Assembly: GCF_024637875.1 (NCBI RefSeq)
Contig: NZ_CP102451.1
Span: forward strand, 1-64,000
Length of the DNA: 64,000 bases
Direction: 5' to 3'
Origin: Vagococcus luciliae
GTDB lineage: Bacteria; Bacillota; Bacilli; Lactobacillales; Vagococcaceae
The notes under the pieces are model-generated. The model was not told where the DNA came from, made no database searches, and worked only from the letters and a program-made list of their open reading frames with translations. The position numbers and the translations under genes were made by a program. Below are positions 24,520 through 37,406 of this stretch, piece by piece (position 1 is the first letter of the stretch; every line of letters begins with the position of its first letter).

Positions 24520-25360
24520 ATCCTTTATTATCCATTACCCTATTGATATGAATCGTTAAATAGATTATTTCTGATTGATTGATGGGAACATCATACTTAG
24601 TTAAAAGATAGTCTCTCGCTCTTAAACTACATTGAAAGGCTTTTGGATATTTTGATTGAACTAATTCATACAAAAAATCATCTGTTTCCTCACTTAATTC
24701 ATTATTCATGATTCGTTGAACAAAAAATTGAATATGGGTCACCATTCTTTGATAGTTTGTTGAATGTTCATCAAACTCGTATCCAAAATATCGTCTAACA
24801 ATATTTAATATATTTTTTACAATCTCTGTGTTTTTCATCGTTGTTGCCATATCTTGATAATCTGTCACACTATTTGCTAAATGTAGTGCAATCACACCTA
24901 CCTCTTCTTCCGTCAAGTTTACACCTAACTTATCCTCTATCATTTCAATTGCTTTTAAAGATACTTTAAATTCTTTTGGATAAAATTTTTTTATATCAAA
25001 TAATAAAGGATTAGGTAAGGAACTATTCTCTTTAGCTCGTTCAATCGCATAATACAAATGATCCGTTAAACTTAAATAAGACTTCTCTGAATAATTGTAT
25101 CCTATTTCTTTTTCTGCTAGCAACATGATTTCTTTTGATATTTCAATGATTTCTGTTGGTATTTTTTCGACTAATTTCTCCATCTCTTGTCTCTCATTCT
25201 CAGAATGATTGACAAACATTTTTTCAACAGATGTGACAGTAATCATATCACCAGCTTTTTTATTGAAAGCTATCCCTTTTCCCATCATTATTACTTCTTG
25301 AAAATCCTTATTTTCAGATATAACCACATTATTATTCAACACTTTTTTTATAATCATCAT
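24518..25360 (-). CDS. licT: LicT/BglG-family transcription antiterminator
   Basis: RNA-binding antiterminator of 280 residues that stabilises the RAT hairpin and lets RNA polymerase pass the terminator when beta-glucosides are transported. N-terminal CAT domain (IIKKVLNNNVVISEN... AFNKKAGD, residues 1-55), then PRD1 (TDHLYYAIERA, LALHLANSV-type His) and PRD2 (QFFVQRIMNNE, IYLTIHINR). Phosphorylation of these histidines by the PTS controls its activity in the family. Two start codons are possible (ATGATG) and both suit GAGGG. It is the last gene after the permease, so it regulates its own operon through the RAT at 27470-27501. Confidence 0.94.
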   Translation of the reverse strand: MMIIKKVLNNNVVISENKDFQEVIMMGKGIAFNKKAGDMITVTSVEKMFVNHSENERQEMEKLVEKIPTEIIEISKEIMLLAEKEIGYNYSEKSYLSLTDHLYYAIERAKENSSLPNPLLFDIKKFYPKEFKVSLKAIEMIEDKLGVNLTEEEVGVIALHLANSVTDYQDMATTMKNTEIVKNILNIVRRYFGYEFDEHSTNYQRMVTHIQFFVQRIMNNELSEETDDFLYELVQSKYPKAFQCSLRARDYLLTKYDVPINQSEIIYLTIHINRVMDNKG

Positions 25361-25474
25361 TAGTGCCCTCTTCTATAAAGCTTTGATTAAATAAATAATC
25401 CTTTATTATATTATACATTTAATAAACAAATTTTAACAGATTTATTTTATTTATAGATCTTTAAAAAAACAATG

Positions 25475-27361
<1,887 letters not shown>

Positions 27362-27376
27362 TTACATTTTTGAATG

Positions 27377-27501
27377 CAAAAAAGACCTAAACTGATTGAA
27401 AAAAGAGTACAACGAAGATTATTTCAGAATACAATCTGAAATATCCTATTCATACACTATTTCATTCAATTTAGGTCTTGCCTGCCTAGCAGTTACAATC
27501 C
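27377..27501 (-). promoter_or_regulatory. LicT-responsive RAT antiterminator and overlapping terminator
   Basis: The RAT (minus strand, 27470-27501) begins GGATTGTAACTGC and contains GGCAGGCAAGACCTAAA, matching the LicT-type consensus almost perfectly. Its 3' end AGACCTAAA also pairs with TTTAGGTCT (27383-27391), which is followed by six T: a mutually exclusive terminator. A further hairpin ATTTCAGA/TCTGAAAT lies in the terminator loop. This is the switch for bglP-licT. Confidence 0.93.
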
Positions 27502-27512
27502 TTTATGTAAAG

Positions 27513-27541
27513 ATAATAACATGTTCGCGCTTTCTTGTAAA
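27513..27541 (-). promoter_or_regulatory. Promoter of bglP-licT with possible cre site
   Basis: TTTACA, 17-bp spacer, TATTAT, just upstream of the RAT. Within the spacer, AGAAAGCGCGAACA (27522-27535) fits the CcpA cre consensus with two mismatches, so catabolite repression by roadblock of the promoter is plausible. Confidence 0.6.
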
Positions 27542-27605
27542 CAATAACCGTACTTTTTTTATAAAAAATATTCCAGAAAAATTCTGCAATCTTTCACTAG
27601 TCTCA

Positions 27606-29048
<1,443 letters not shown>

Positions 29049-29077
29049 TTATATTTTTCATACTTAAAGTCTACATT

Positions 29078-29093
29078 ATGGGAACATTCCCAT
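29078..29093. promoter_or_regulatory. Palindromic operator between bglA and the LacI regulator
   Basis: Perfect palindrome ATGGGAA-CA-TTCCCAT. It directly follows TTGACA (minus strand), so a bound repressor would block the bglA promoter; it is also near the regulator's own promoter (TGGTATAAT at about 29107-29115). Confidence 0.8.
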
Positions 29094-29137
29094 GTCAAGT
29101 TTTTTTTGGTATAATTTTTATAAATGGAGGTCTATTT

Positions 29138-30112
29138 ATGACAACAATTATTGATGTAGCAAAAAAAGCTGGTGTATCAAAATCAACTGTTTCTCGCGTT
29201 GTTTCAAAAAATGGATACGTTAGTGATGCAACTAGACAAAAAATTGAACAAGCAATGGATGACCTAGGATATATTCCAAATATGTTAGCAAGAAATTTAC
29301 AATCTGGTTTAACAAAAACGATTGCATTCATCTCTCACGATTTTAATCAATATACCAGTATCTTTTTAAATACTTTCACAAAAACGGCGTTAAAATATGA
29401 TTTCTATGTCAACTTATATGTTACAGCTGGTGATAAAGAAAAAGAACTGGATGCGTTAAATTTAATGAAATATAAGCAAGTGGACGCTGTCTTTATATTC
29501 ACTAGAAGCAACTCTTGGGATGATATTAAACCTTATAGAAAATACGGTCCTATTTCTACTTGGCACAGAATTGACTCTCCCGATATTTATTCATCTTATG
29601 TCAATCAGTACGATAGCTATCTAATGTCTCTTGAATTTTTACTTAGCAGAGGTTATAAAAATATTGGGCACATTTTAGGTTATAAAAATAATAAAAATAC
29701 CCTTGCTCGAATCAATGCTCTTAATTACTTTTATGAGCGACACCCAGAGTTAGAAAAAAAAGAGGAATGGATTTTTTTAAACGCTAAACCTTATCAAATT
29801 GGACGAAACATTGCAAAAAAATGGCATGAAACATCAAATAGACCTGACTGCCTTGTGTTTTATACCGACTTCATTGCGGCTGAATGTATCTCTGAATTGC
29901 AACTTTTAGGTTATTCAATACCTAAAGATATTGGTATTATGGGATTTGATAATAACGCTATCAGCGAAATTATTCACTTAACTACCGTTGACTGTCATTT
30001 AGAAACCCAAGCAACCAATTGTTTTAACTATCTTTATAGTGAATTAAAAAACTCAACTTTTTCACCTATTCCCATTATACAAGAATTAGTTATTCGATCA
30101 TCGACCAAATAA
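29138..30112 (+). CDS. LacI-family regulator of bglA
   Basis: 324-residue repressor. N-terminal helix-turn-helix TTIIDVAKKAGVSKSTVSRVV and hinge (DLGYIPNMLARNLQSG), followed by a periplasmic-binding-like effector domain ending in LVIRSS. The start at 29138 has GGAGG 7 bases upstream; the frame remains open further upstream but reads through the operator. Divergent arrangement with bglA and the palindrome between them make bglA the probable target; the effector is unknown but may be a phosphorylated glucoside. Confidence 0.92.
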   Translation: MTTIIDVAKKAGVSKSTVSRVVSKNGYVSDATRQKIEQAMDDLGYIPNMLARNLQSGLTKTIAFISHDFNQYTSIFLNTFTKTALKYDFYVNLYVTAGDKEKELDALNLMKYKQVDAVFIFTRSNSWDDIKPYRKYGPISTWHRIDSPDIYSSYVNQYDSYLMSLEFLLSRGYKNIGHILGYKNNKNTLARINALNYFYERHPELEKKEEWIFLNAKPYQIGRNIAKKWHETSNRPDCLVFYTDFIAAECISELQLLGYSIPKDIGIMGFDNNAISEIIHLTTVDCHLETQATNCFNYLYSELKNSTFSPIPIIQELVIRSSTK

Positions 30113-30114
30113 AA

Positions 30115-30142
30115 AAGAGATAGCTCAGCTACCTCTTTTTTT
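30115..30142. terminator. Terminator between the LacI regulator and the ECF gene
   Basis: AAGAG-TAGC/GCTA-CTCTT stem followed by a T-run; usable by both convergent genes. Confidence 0.8.
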
Positions 30143-30643
30143 CATTTCTTTATTAATTATATAAATAAAAGGATTCTTTAATATGATATAAAAAAATACT
30201 GTTCCGAAAGCATGCATGATATCAAAACTCATGCCAGTCACATAGTATGCCCAAAAGTTTGTTACTCCAAATACAGGTGCTAACATCACTGAAATTAGAA
30301 AGCCATACCCTAAACCGGATATCATGCACAAAATAAGTTGTAATACCTTGTTATTTTTTACATTAGTCAATTTATCTAAACTAACTACTAATAAAATGAC
30401 ACACCAAAAAGATAAAATTTGAGCAATTGTCCAAATTCCCATACCTAAATAAAAATTTGTAATTAAAATAGAAAGAGAACTAATTACAATTGCTTCAAGT
30501 CTTCCCATATAAAGTGTCACTAAAATAAGTGTTGCTGTAATAGGTTGAACATTTGGTATAAAAACCATTAATAATCTACCGACTACACAAAAAGCTGTCA
30601 ATAAAGCCATCATGGTTAAATCATTTGTTCGAATGTGTTTCAC
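30125..30643 (-). CDS. ECF transporter S component (possibly cobalamin-type)
   Basis: Predicted 172-residue membrane protein with five to six hydrophobic segments and a charged terminus (KEMKKRGS). The opening (MMALLTAFCVVGRL) and conserved inner pattern fit the substrate-binding S component of energy-coupling factor transporters, which work with a shared EcfAAT module encoded elsewhere. The start is GTG. It follows a DUF4430 lipoprotein gene by 13 bases. Because DUF4430 resembles the cobalamin-binding C-terminal domain of transcobalamin, cobalamin or a related corrinoid is a reasonable substrate guess; sequence alone does not prove it. Confidence 0.75.
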   Translation of the reverse strand: MKHIRTNDLTMMALLTAFCVVGRLLMVFIPNVQPITATLILVTLYMGRLEAIVISSLSILITNFYLGMGIWTIAQILSFWCVILLVVSLDKLTNVKNNKVLQLILCMISGLGYGFLISVMLAPVFGVTNFWAYYVTGMSFDIMHAFGTVFFYIILKNPFIYIINKEMKKRGS

Positions 30644-30656
30644 TAAAATGACCTAC

Positions 30657-31043
30657 CTAATCCAATTTAGATAAATCAAACTCAATATTATCACCATCAG
30701 ATACGTTTGTTTCTTGAACCCCTTTTTCAGCTTGTTTACCATTAATTGTATATAACCAATACTTATTTTCTTTTTCATCTTGTTTATAACCGTCAATGGA
30801 TGTGATAAACCCTTTTGTATCTTCAATATCATAGTTATCTTTCATTACATCATATAAAACAGCCTCATCTTTCACACTAACTCCTTTTGAATCAATCTCT
30901 TTATGGTCTTCCTTTAGTGTGATATTAACAGTTGCACTTGATTGCGTTGACTCTGCTGTTTGGTTCTTTTTACCACTTACACAACCTGTTAGTGTCACTA
31001 AGATCGTTGCACCTAACACCAAGCGATTTAATTTTTTCATCAT
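30657..31043 (-). CDS. DUF4430 lipoprotein
   Basis: 128-residue surface lipoprotein: signal peptide, lipobox LTGC (Cys about residue 21), Ser/Thr linker, then a DUF4430 domain with GFITSIDGYKQDEKENKYWLY and the terminal DGDNIEFDL, which forms a ubiquitin-like fold in relatives. DUF4430 shares its fold with the transcobalamin beta domain. GGAGAA precedes the ATG. It is paired with the ECF S component, so it likely captures that transporter's ligand at the cell surface. Confidence 0.85.
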   Translation of the reverse strand: MMKKLNRLVLGATILVTLTGCVSGKKNQTAESTQSSATVNITLKEDHKEIDSKGVSVKDEAVLYDVMKDNYDIEDTKGFITSIDGYKQDEKENKYWLYTINGKQAEKGVQETNVSDGDNIEFDLSKLD

Positions 31044-31084
31044 ATTTCTCCTTTATCTAAATTCCCTAACTTTTTCATAAAGAA

Positions 31085-31112
31085 ACCTCAAACTATCTAC
31101 TGATAATTTGAG
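31085..31112 (-). terminator. Terminator of ileS
   Basis: CCTCAAA-TATC/GATA-TTTGAGG stem followed by TTTCTTT on the minus strand. Confidence 0.8.
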
Positions 31113-31128
31113 GCTCATTTATTTAGTT

Positions 31129-33915
31129 TTACTCTAAGCCTTCTGCTACAGCTTCAGGATAATTCGCTTCAACAATTTCAGCACAGCGATTACATAATGT
31201 AGGTAATTCTTTATGACTACCTACATCTTCTTTGATTGCACGACAACGTTGACACGTTTTACCTTGAGCAGGTTCCACTAAAATAGAGACATCATTAAAT
31301 TTCATAGCTTTTTCTGGTACTTTAGTTGTTGATTTTTCAACAACTAAATCTGAAACAATCAATACTTGCGCCAAATTAGTATTTAATGCATCTAACAACA
31401 TAGCTGTTGGCTCATTTGGATAGATAGTCACTTTTGCTTCAAATGATTTACCAATTAATTTATTATTTCTAGCTTCTTCTAAAGCTTTTAAGACATGTGT
31501 TCTCACTTCCATGAATCCATCCCATATTTCCATGATTGAATCTTGATCTGGATAAGTATCATATCCTGGAAGTTCAGATAACTGTACAAATTCTTCTTCC
31601 TCTTGTAAATGAGACCAAATTTCTTCTGAGGTAAATGGTAAAATTGGTGTCATTAATTTAGTTAGCGCAACTAAAATATCATAAAAGACAGTTTGCATAG
31701 CACGACGCTCATGATTATCTCCTGCTTCAATATACACAACATCTTTAGCAAAATCTAAATAGAAAGCTGACAAGTCATTTGTACAGAAATTAACTAAACT
31801 TTTATACACTGTAGAAAATGAATAGTTCTCATACCCTTTATCACGAATTGTTTTAATTGTGTCATTCAAACGAATCATCATATATTTATCAACTGAACGT
31901 AATTTATCATATTCAACACGGTCTTTTTTCGCATCAAAGTCTGATGTATTAGCTAGTAAGAAACGCATTGTATTACGAATTTTACGATATACTTCAGCAA
32001 TTTGATTCAATGTGTTCATATCCACTTTCACATCTGATTCATAATCTACACTTGATACCCAAAGTCTTAAAATATCTGCACCCATTTGGTTTGTCACTTT
32101 ATTAGGCTCAATTGTATTTCCTAAAGATTTACTTTGTTTACGTCCTTGTGGGTCTAATGTAAATCCTTGAGACAATACCGCTTTGTATGGAGCTACACCA
32201 TTGATGGCTACACTTGTTGTGATACTAGAGTTAAACCAACCACGATATTGGTCAGAACCTTCTAAGTATAAATCTGCTGGGAATGATAAGTCACTTCTGC
32301 CACGTAATACAGCTTCATGAGATGACCCAGAATCAAACCATACATCCATGATGTCAGTTTCTTTTGTAAATTTACCATTTGGACTACCTGGATGAGTAAA
32401 TCCTTCTGGTAATAATTCTTTTGCTTCTTTTTCAAACCAGATTTTTGACCCATGTTCTGCAAATAAATTCGCCACATGTTCTGTTGTTTCTGGTGTAATG
32501 ATGGCTTCACCGTTTTCTGCATAAAAGACTGGTAATGGTACGCCCCATGCACGTTGTCTAGAAATAACCCAATCCCCACGGTCACGAACCATATTATAAA
32601 GACGAGTTCTACCCCAAGGAATAATCCAATCTACTTTTTCAATTTCAGATAGAATATCGCCTCTAAATTTATCAATTGATGCAAACCATTGTGGCGTTGC
32701 ACGATAAATAACAGGTTTTTTTGTACGCCAATCATGTGGGTAACTATGAGTAAAGAAATCTAATTTTAATAAATGACCACTTTTTTCTAACATTTCAGTA
32801 ATCATAGGATTAGCTTTATCATAGAAGATACCTTCAAATCCAGGTGCTTCATCTGTATAACATCCTCGAGAATCTACAGGTGAAATAACATCGATACCAT
32901 ATTTGCGAGATACAATGTAGTCATCTTCCCCATGTCCAGGAGCCGTATGAACCAAACCAGTCCCTGCATCAAGAGTTACATGATCACCTAAAATCAAACG
33001 TGATTCTCTATCGTAAAATGGGTGCTGAGCTGTTAGATTTTCTAATTCTGTCCCTTTAATCTCTTTAATAACCGAAACAGTTTCCCAACCGATTTCTTTT
33101 GTGACAGTTTCTAACAATTCTTTTGCTACGACAAATTTTTTACCATCTGCTTCTACCACAACATAAACATATTCAGGATTTACACTGATTGCTAAGTTTG
33201 AAGGTAGTGTCCATGGTGTTGTTGTCCAAATAACAAAACTTGTATCATTATCTAAAACATCTCCACCGTCTTTTACATCAAATGCAACATAGATTGAAGC
33301 AGATTTGATATCCTTATATTCAATTTCTGCTTCTGCTAACGAAGATTCACTAGATGGAGACCAGTAAATTGGTTTTAATCCTTTATAAATATATCCTTTT
33401 TCAGCCATTTTTCCAAATACTCGAATTTGAGCTGCTTCATAATCTGGTGTTAGAGTAATATATGGGTTATCCCAATCTCCTGATACACCTAAGCGTTTAA
33501 AATCATTACGTTGTTTATCAACTTGGCTAAGTGCATATTCTTTACACATTTCTAAGTATTCTGCTCTAGGTATTTCTTTGCGTTTAACACCTTTTTTTGT
33601 TAATACTTGTTCAATTGGTAACCCATGAGTATCCCAACCTGGAACAAATGGTGCACGAAAACCTGACATTGATTTAAATCGAACAATAATATCTTTACTT
33701 ACTTTGTTTAGTGCGTGTCCTAAATGGATGTTTCCATTAGCATATGGAGGACCATCATGTAAAATAAAGGTTGGTTTTCCTTCATTTAATTTTTGTCTTT
33801 GACCATAAAGATCGTTTTCTTCCCATTCTTTTTGCCATTCAACTTCTCTTACCGGTAAGTTTCCACGCATTGGAAAGCTTGTTTTTCCTAAATGAAGCGT
33901 TTCTTTCATTTTCAT
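31129..33915 (-). CDS. ileS: Isoleucyl-tRNA synthetase
   Basis: Charges tRNA-Ile. About 928 residues from the ATG at 33915 ([12 protein letters not shown], the family's usual opening); a GTG 18 bases upstream gives the longest reading. Class I signatures: [15 protein letters not shown] (HIGH motif, about residue 52), KQSKSLGN (KMSKS equivalent, with Q for M, about residue 593), [10 protein letters not shown], editing region GHGEDDY, and a C-terminal zinc site of paired cysteines ([13 protein letters not shown]). Transcription is controlled by a T-box leader. Confidence 0.97.
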   Translation of the reverse strand: MKMKETLHLGKTSFPMRGNLPVREVEWQKEWEENDLYGQRQKLNEGKPTFILHDGPPYANGNIHLGHALNKVSKDIIVRFKSMSGFRAPFVPGWDTHGLPIEQVLTKKGVKRKEIPRAEYLEMCKEYALSQVDKQRNDFKRLGVSGDWDNPYITLTPDYEAAQIRVFGKMAEKGYIYKGLKPIYWSPSSESSLAEAEIEYKDIKSASIYVAFDVKDGGDVLDNDTSFVIWTTTPWTLPSNLAISVNPEYVYVVVEADGKKFVVAKELLETVTKEIGWETVSVIKEIKGTELENLTAQHPFYDRESRLILGDHVTLDAGTGLVHTAPGHGEDDYIVSRKYGIDVISPVDSRGCYTDEAPGFEGIFYDKANPMITEMLEKSGHLLKLDFFTHSYPHDWRTKKPVIYRATPQWFASIDKFRGDILSEIEKVDWIIPWGRTRLYNMVRDRGDWVISRQRAWGVPLPVFYAENGEAIITPETTEHVANLFAEHGSKIWFEKEAKELLPEGFTHPGSPNGKFTKETDIMDVWFDSGSSHEAVLRGRSDLSFPADLYLEGSDQYRGWFNSSITTSVAINGVAPYKAVLSQGFTLDPQGRKQSKSLGNTIEPNKVTNQMGADILRLWVSSVDYESDVKVDMNTLNQIAEVYRKIRNTMRFLLANTSDFDAKKDRVEYDKLRSVDKYMMIRLNDTIKTIRDKGYENYSFSTVYKSLVNFCTNDLSAFYLDFAKDVVYIEAGDNHERRAMQTVFYDILVALTKLMTPILPFTSEEIWSHLQEEEEFVQLSELPGYDTYPDQDSIMEIWDGFMEVRTHVLKALEEARNNKLIGKSFEAKVTIYPNEPTAMLLDALNTNLAQVLIVSDLVVEKSTTKVPEKAMKFNDVSILVEPAQGKTCQRCRAIKEDVGSHKELPTLCNRCAEIVEANYPEAVAEGLE

Positions 33916-33952
33916 CTTATCTATCATCCTCACTTATTTTATTTTTATATAC

Positions 33953-34170
33953 AAAAAAAGCTTCCTCCCTTAAAAAGGGACGAAGCTATCGTGTTACCAC
34001 CCAAAATTCAGTATAGTCATAAGTCTATACTCTCTTGTAGATTGTAACGATTCTCACCGAGAAATCTTACTATAATTTCAGATTTCTTTTTTGTAAAGGA
34101 TCTTTCTTAATTCATTGTCTCACTAGGTTTCCACTATCCCTAACTCACTTTCAGAATAAATTAAGCTTTT
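33953..34170 (-). promoter_or_regulatory. T-box riboswitch of ileS
   Basis: Leader that reads uncharged tRNA-Ile. Seen on the minus strand: the T-box sequence GGGTGGTAACACG (33990-34002), an antiterminator overlapping a strong terminator AGCTTC/GAAGCT with inner TCCCTT/AAGGGA and seven T (33953-33987), and a stem III-like hairpin AGTATAG/CTATACT just upstream (about 34006-34033). The 5' stem I reaches to about 34170; I could not fold it well enough to name the specifier codon, but ileS downstream implies an Ile codon. Confidence 0.92.
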
Positions 34171-34190
34171 CTATTTTACATCTAACTTTA

Positions 34191-34988
34191 TTATTTAACT
34201 TTTGAACGTGATGAACGTTCCACTTTATTTAATTTTTTTGTTTCTTCATTTTTGTCTTCTTTTTCTTTTTGTTGCTTAGCAGGCTGATTAGGCATTTCTT
34301 GTGTCACACTTACCTTAATATCTTTTTTTGATTGAGATACATTATCAAAATTAGGTTTAATATTAATAGCTGGTGAAGTTGCTTCAAGACCATTTGCTGC
34401 TTCAACAGCATCTAAAACTTCTTTAAATGCTTGATGGCTACTGTCAACATAGGCACCAAATGGTTTAAGAATTTCATCCCACTCATCACTTTGCACAATT
34501 TGTAACTGTGATTCTAATAATACATTTAAGTTTCTGTGGAAAACACGGGTTTTCTTTTTCAAATCATCTGTTTCAACAGCCAATTGACGGGCACGTTCAC
34601 TTGCTTCGGATAAAATTTGATTTGCTTTATTTGTCGCGCCAGAAATCAACTCATCAGACATTTTATTAGCGTGCGCTAAAATATCTTCAGATTGAGCTTG
34701 AGATTTTTGAATTGCTAAATCAGACTCTTTAATAGCATTTTCTTTTAATTTATCCGCAGTATCTTGAGCTACAATAATTGATTGATTTAATGAATCTTTT
34801 AATTCATTAAAATAACTTAATTTATCATTTGCCTGTTTTACTTCTTTTTCTAAAGAACGATTTTCTTGAGTTAATTTTTCAACTTCTAAAGCGATTTGAT
34901 CTAAAAAGTCATCTACTTCATCACGATCATACCCCTTAAATTTATTATTAAAACTTTTATTCGTAATATCAATTGGTTTAATTCCCAT
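34191..34988 (-). CDS. divIVA: Cell-division protein DivIVA
   Basis: Curvature-sensing coiled-coil protein that marks poles and septa. 265 residues: conserved N terminus GIKPIDITNKSFNNKFKGYDRDEVDDFLDQI with the Phe/Arg/Lys-bearing membrane contact near residues 17-18, long coiled coil (about 30-165), then a variable, charged C-terminal tail rich in Lys/Glu, somewhat longer than in Bacillus. Last gene of the dcw run before the T-box and ileS. AAGGAG precedes the ATG. Confidence 0.96.
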   Translation of the reverse strand: MGIKPIDITNKSFNNKFKGYDRDEVDDFLDQIALEVEKLTQENRSLEKEVKQANDKLSYFNELKDSLNQSIIVAQDTADKLKENAIKESDLAIQKSQAQSEDILAHANKMSDELISGATNKANQILSEASERARQLAVETDDLKKKTRVFHRNLNVLLESQLQIVQSDEWDEILKPFGAYVDSSHQAFKEVLDAVEAANGLEATSPAINIKPNFDNVSQSKKDIKVSVTQEMPNQPAKQQKEKEDKNEETKKLNKVERSSRSKVK

Positions 34989-35002
34989 TTTTACACTCCT
35001 TG

Positions 35003-35785
35003 CTACTTTCTTAAAACTCTAATTTTTAATCTTATCTTATCTTTTTTAGTATTCCCTAATGTTTCTAATAGTTGAACTCTACCTAGTCCTCGAACTGACA
35101 CAATATCTAAATAATCTACTGGAAAATCAACACGCTCTACTTCGGTCCAATTGACCTTAGCTTTCTTTGATTCTACAATCAATTTAGCACGTTGTCTAGA
35201 TACATTATATACTGTTGAAATAATATTATCAATTCTAAGTGAAGAGATTGTTAGAGTCTCATCTAACCATTCATCAGTCGGTTGTAAAATATCTTGCCAA
35301 CCTACTTCGTCAAATTTTACTCCAAATGAACCAATTTTGTCAACTTGTTGAGTAATATAATTAGAAATAGATTTTTTTATAAAAACTTGCCATTGTTCTC
35401 CATTTGTTATGATATCTCCAATGAATTCTCTTTTTATTCCAGTACTCATTAATGTTCCTAAAATTTTTCCATGAGTTAATTTACCAAACTTAATAGGATA
35501 TTTTATTTCATAAACCGAGATTTCATAATCTGTTTCATTGGGATTGTAATAACTTGGATACAGTATGGCACATTTTCTCTCAGAATCTTCAAATCCTCCA
35601 AAAAAAGACAATAAAATATCGTCTCTTTTACCTACCAATGTCTTTAAAATAAACATCTCACGCGGATTTAAAAATTCAGTTACAACGGGGGCATATTGCA
35701 TCTCAACTTGTTCCATCCAATTACCGATAGTATCAATAAAAGGATGTTCGTCCTTGCGAAAATGCTGATACACATTAGCTTGCAA
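35003..35785 (-). CDS. ylmH: YlmH family RNA-binding (S4 domain) protein
   Basis: 260-residue cytosolic protein with a C-terminal S4 RNA-binding domain (SSLRIDNIISTVYNVSRQRAK... VKVNW-type, about residues 180-240). In related species YlmH is linked to division and to ribosome rescue. The TTG start at 35785 (giving QANVYQHFRKDE) is preferred to the GTG at 35794, because the latter is only two bases from AAAGG and homologues begin near this point. Confidence 0.9.
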   Translation of the reverse strand: MQANVYQHFRKDEHPFIDTIGNWMEQVEMQYAPVVTEFLNPREMFILKTLVGKRDDILLSFFGGFEDSERKCAILYPSYYNPNETDYEISVYEIKYPIKFGKLTHGKILGTLMSTGIKREFIGDIITNGEQWQVFIKKSISNYITQQVDKIGSFGVKFDEVGWQDILQPTDEWLDETLTISSLRIDNIISTVYNVSRQRAKLIVESKKAKVNWTEVERVDFPVDYLDIVSVRGLGRVQLLETLGNTKKDKIRLKIRVLRK

Positions 35786-35803
35786 AAAACTCACATCCTT
35801 TCT

Positions 35804-36070
35804 TTAAATCATATAAACTAATCTTGCTAATATTAAAATTAAACCTTGTCCAGCTAATTGTAAAACAAATATTGCGACAATAATTGTAAAATCAATTGGA
35901 CCAATACTCAAATTCAAGCGATCAAACATACTTAAATATGGTCTTGAAATTCGTATGATAAATTGACCAATTTTTGAATCATACGCCCCAGGAAACCATG
36001 ATAATAAAGCATAAATCACTAGAACATACGTATATATGGTTATTGCTTTAGAAATTAAAGCTATAATCAA
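35804..36070 (-). CDS. yggT: YggT family membrane protein
   Basis: 88-residue protein with two transmembrane segments and the family's WFPGAYDSKIGQFIIRISRPYL core. TTG start, 7 bases after AAGGATG. It sits between sepF and ylmH as in most Gram-positive dcw clusters; a role in membrane or division is inferred from position only. Confidence 0.92.
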   Translation of the reverse strand: MIIALISKAITIYTYVLVIYALLSWFPGAYDSKIGQFIIRISRPYLSMFDRLNLSIGPIDFTIIVAIFVLQLAGQGLILILARLVYMI

Positions 36071-36082
36071 ATTAACACATCC

Positions 36083-36691
36083 TTAATATTCTGTTAAATG
36101 GTTTGTTATGATATTTCGAGTAATACTTGAATCGACATCTACGTTGGCTGGAGTACAGATAAACATTTCATCTCCTAAGCGTTGGATGTCTCCATCAATA
36201 GCATATACAGTCCCTGTCATAAAATCTACAACACGCCTGGCGGAGCGTTCATTCATTAATTTAAAAGACAAAATAATAATCTCTTTTCTAAACAAAGCTT
36301 GAGCAATTTGTTTGCAATCAATGTAATCTCTAGGCTCATAAACCGATACTTTTCTATGTTGTCTAGCAACCACCATACGTTTATTTCCATTTGAGGTAGG
36401 TTGATAGGTATTCATTTCAACTACTTTTTTATTAGTATACTGGTTTTCTGTTTCAGAAATTTTAACATTTTTTTCTGGTTCTTCTTCATTATGACTGATA
36501 GCATGATTCATACTAGTAACATCATCAAGCTCATCCTCTAAATTATTAGTCTCTCTAATATTAGATTCTGGCTCAAGAACAGATGGTTCTTCATCAATCA
36601 TCACTTCTTCATCAACAAATGCATCACTTTCTTCATCAGAAACGCCAAAAAAATCAGAAAATCTTTCACCAGCTTTATTGAATAACTTCAC
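36083..36691 (-). CDS. sepF: Cell division protein SepF
   Basis: Membrane-binding partner of FtsZ that organises its filaments. 202 residues: N-terminal amphipathic helix (KLFNKAGERFSDFFG), an acidic disordered linker (about 20-110), and the folded SepF domain with YEPRDYIDCKQIAQAL, SARRVVDFMTGTVYAIDGDIQRLGDEMFICTPAN (short forms of the family core). GTG start with GAGGTG upstream. It partially replaces FtsA in tethering FtsZ. Confidence 0.95.
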   Translation of the reverse strand: MKLFNKAGERFSDFFGVSDEESDAFVDEEVMIDEEPSVLEPESNIRETNNLEDELDDVTSMNHAISHNEEEPEKNVKISETENQYTNKKVVEMNTYQPTSNGNKRMVVARQHRKVSVYEPRDYIDCKQIAQALFRKEIIILSFKLMNERSARRVVDFMTGTVYAIDGDIQRLGDEMFICTPANVDVDSSITRNIITNHLTEY

Positions 36692-36706
36692 TCTATCACC
36701 TCTCCC

Positions 36707-37393
36707 CTAAGATTCGAAAAATCTCGAACCAATTCTTACAAAAGTTGCTCCAGATTCTATAGCTGGTATGAAATCTTGACTCATCCCCATACTTAATTCT
36801 GTACATGGTGCATAGTCAAGTTTCTCTGTTGCAACTTTATTTTGTAATAATTTTAATTGGTCAAAATACTGAGATAATTCGTTAAGATTTGAATCAATAG
36901 GAGCCATGGTCATTAAACCAACAACTTCAATTCTATCAAAATCTTTTAAATCCTTAATGAAATCTATTAAATTTTCCGGAGAGATTCCTTGTTTGGTAAT
37001 CTCCCCAGAAACGTTTACTTGAACAAAACACTTAATTTGTTTTATTGCTCTTTTTTGTATTTCCTCAGCCAATGATATTTTATCTAATGCATGAAAGTAA
37101 TCGATATTATTAATGACTGATTTAACTTTTCGCCGTTGTAAATTTCCTATGAAATGCCACTTAATCTGTTTATTATCTGATAGATACTCTTGCTTTTCTA
37201 ACAATTTTTCCATCCTATTTTCAGCTAAATGTTCAAATCCTAAATTAACAACTTGTTTCGTTGTCTCTTTGTCAACTGATTTAGTGACACAAATGATAGT
37301 CACACTATCAACTGACCTTTGACTGATTTGACAAGCTTGCTCAACATCTTGTTGAATTGACTCAACATTTTGTTCCAATTTTTTCAGGATCAA
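36707..37393 (-). CDS. yggS: YggS/PLPBP family pyridoxal-phosphate homeostasis protein
   Basis: 228-residue single-domain PLP-binding protein, without catalytic function known, involved in vitamin B6 and amino acid balance. Seen: the PLP lysine in VTIICVTKSVDKET near residue 37, HFIGNLQRRK, QVNVSGEITKQGI, and the C-terminal ELSMGMSQDFIPAIESGATFVRIGSR. TTG start, after GAGGTG. Confidence 0.93.
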   Translation of the reverse strand: MILKKLEQNVESIQQDVEQACQISQRSVDSVTIICVTKSVDKETTKQVVNLGFEHLAENRMEKLLEKQEYLSDNKQIKWHFIGNLQRRKVKSVINNIDYFHALDKISLAEEIQKRAIKQIKCFVQVNVSGEITKQGISPENLIDFIKDLKDFDRIEVVGLMTMAPIDSNLNELSQYFDQLKLLQNKVATEKLDYAPCTELSMGMSQDFIPAIESGATFVRIGSRFFES

Positions 37394-37406
37394 TCTAAGT
37401 CACCTC

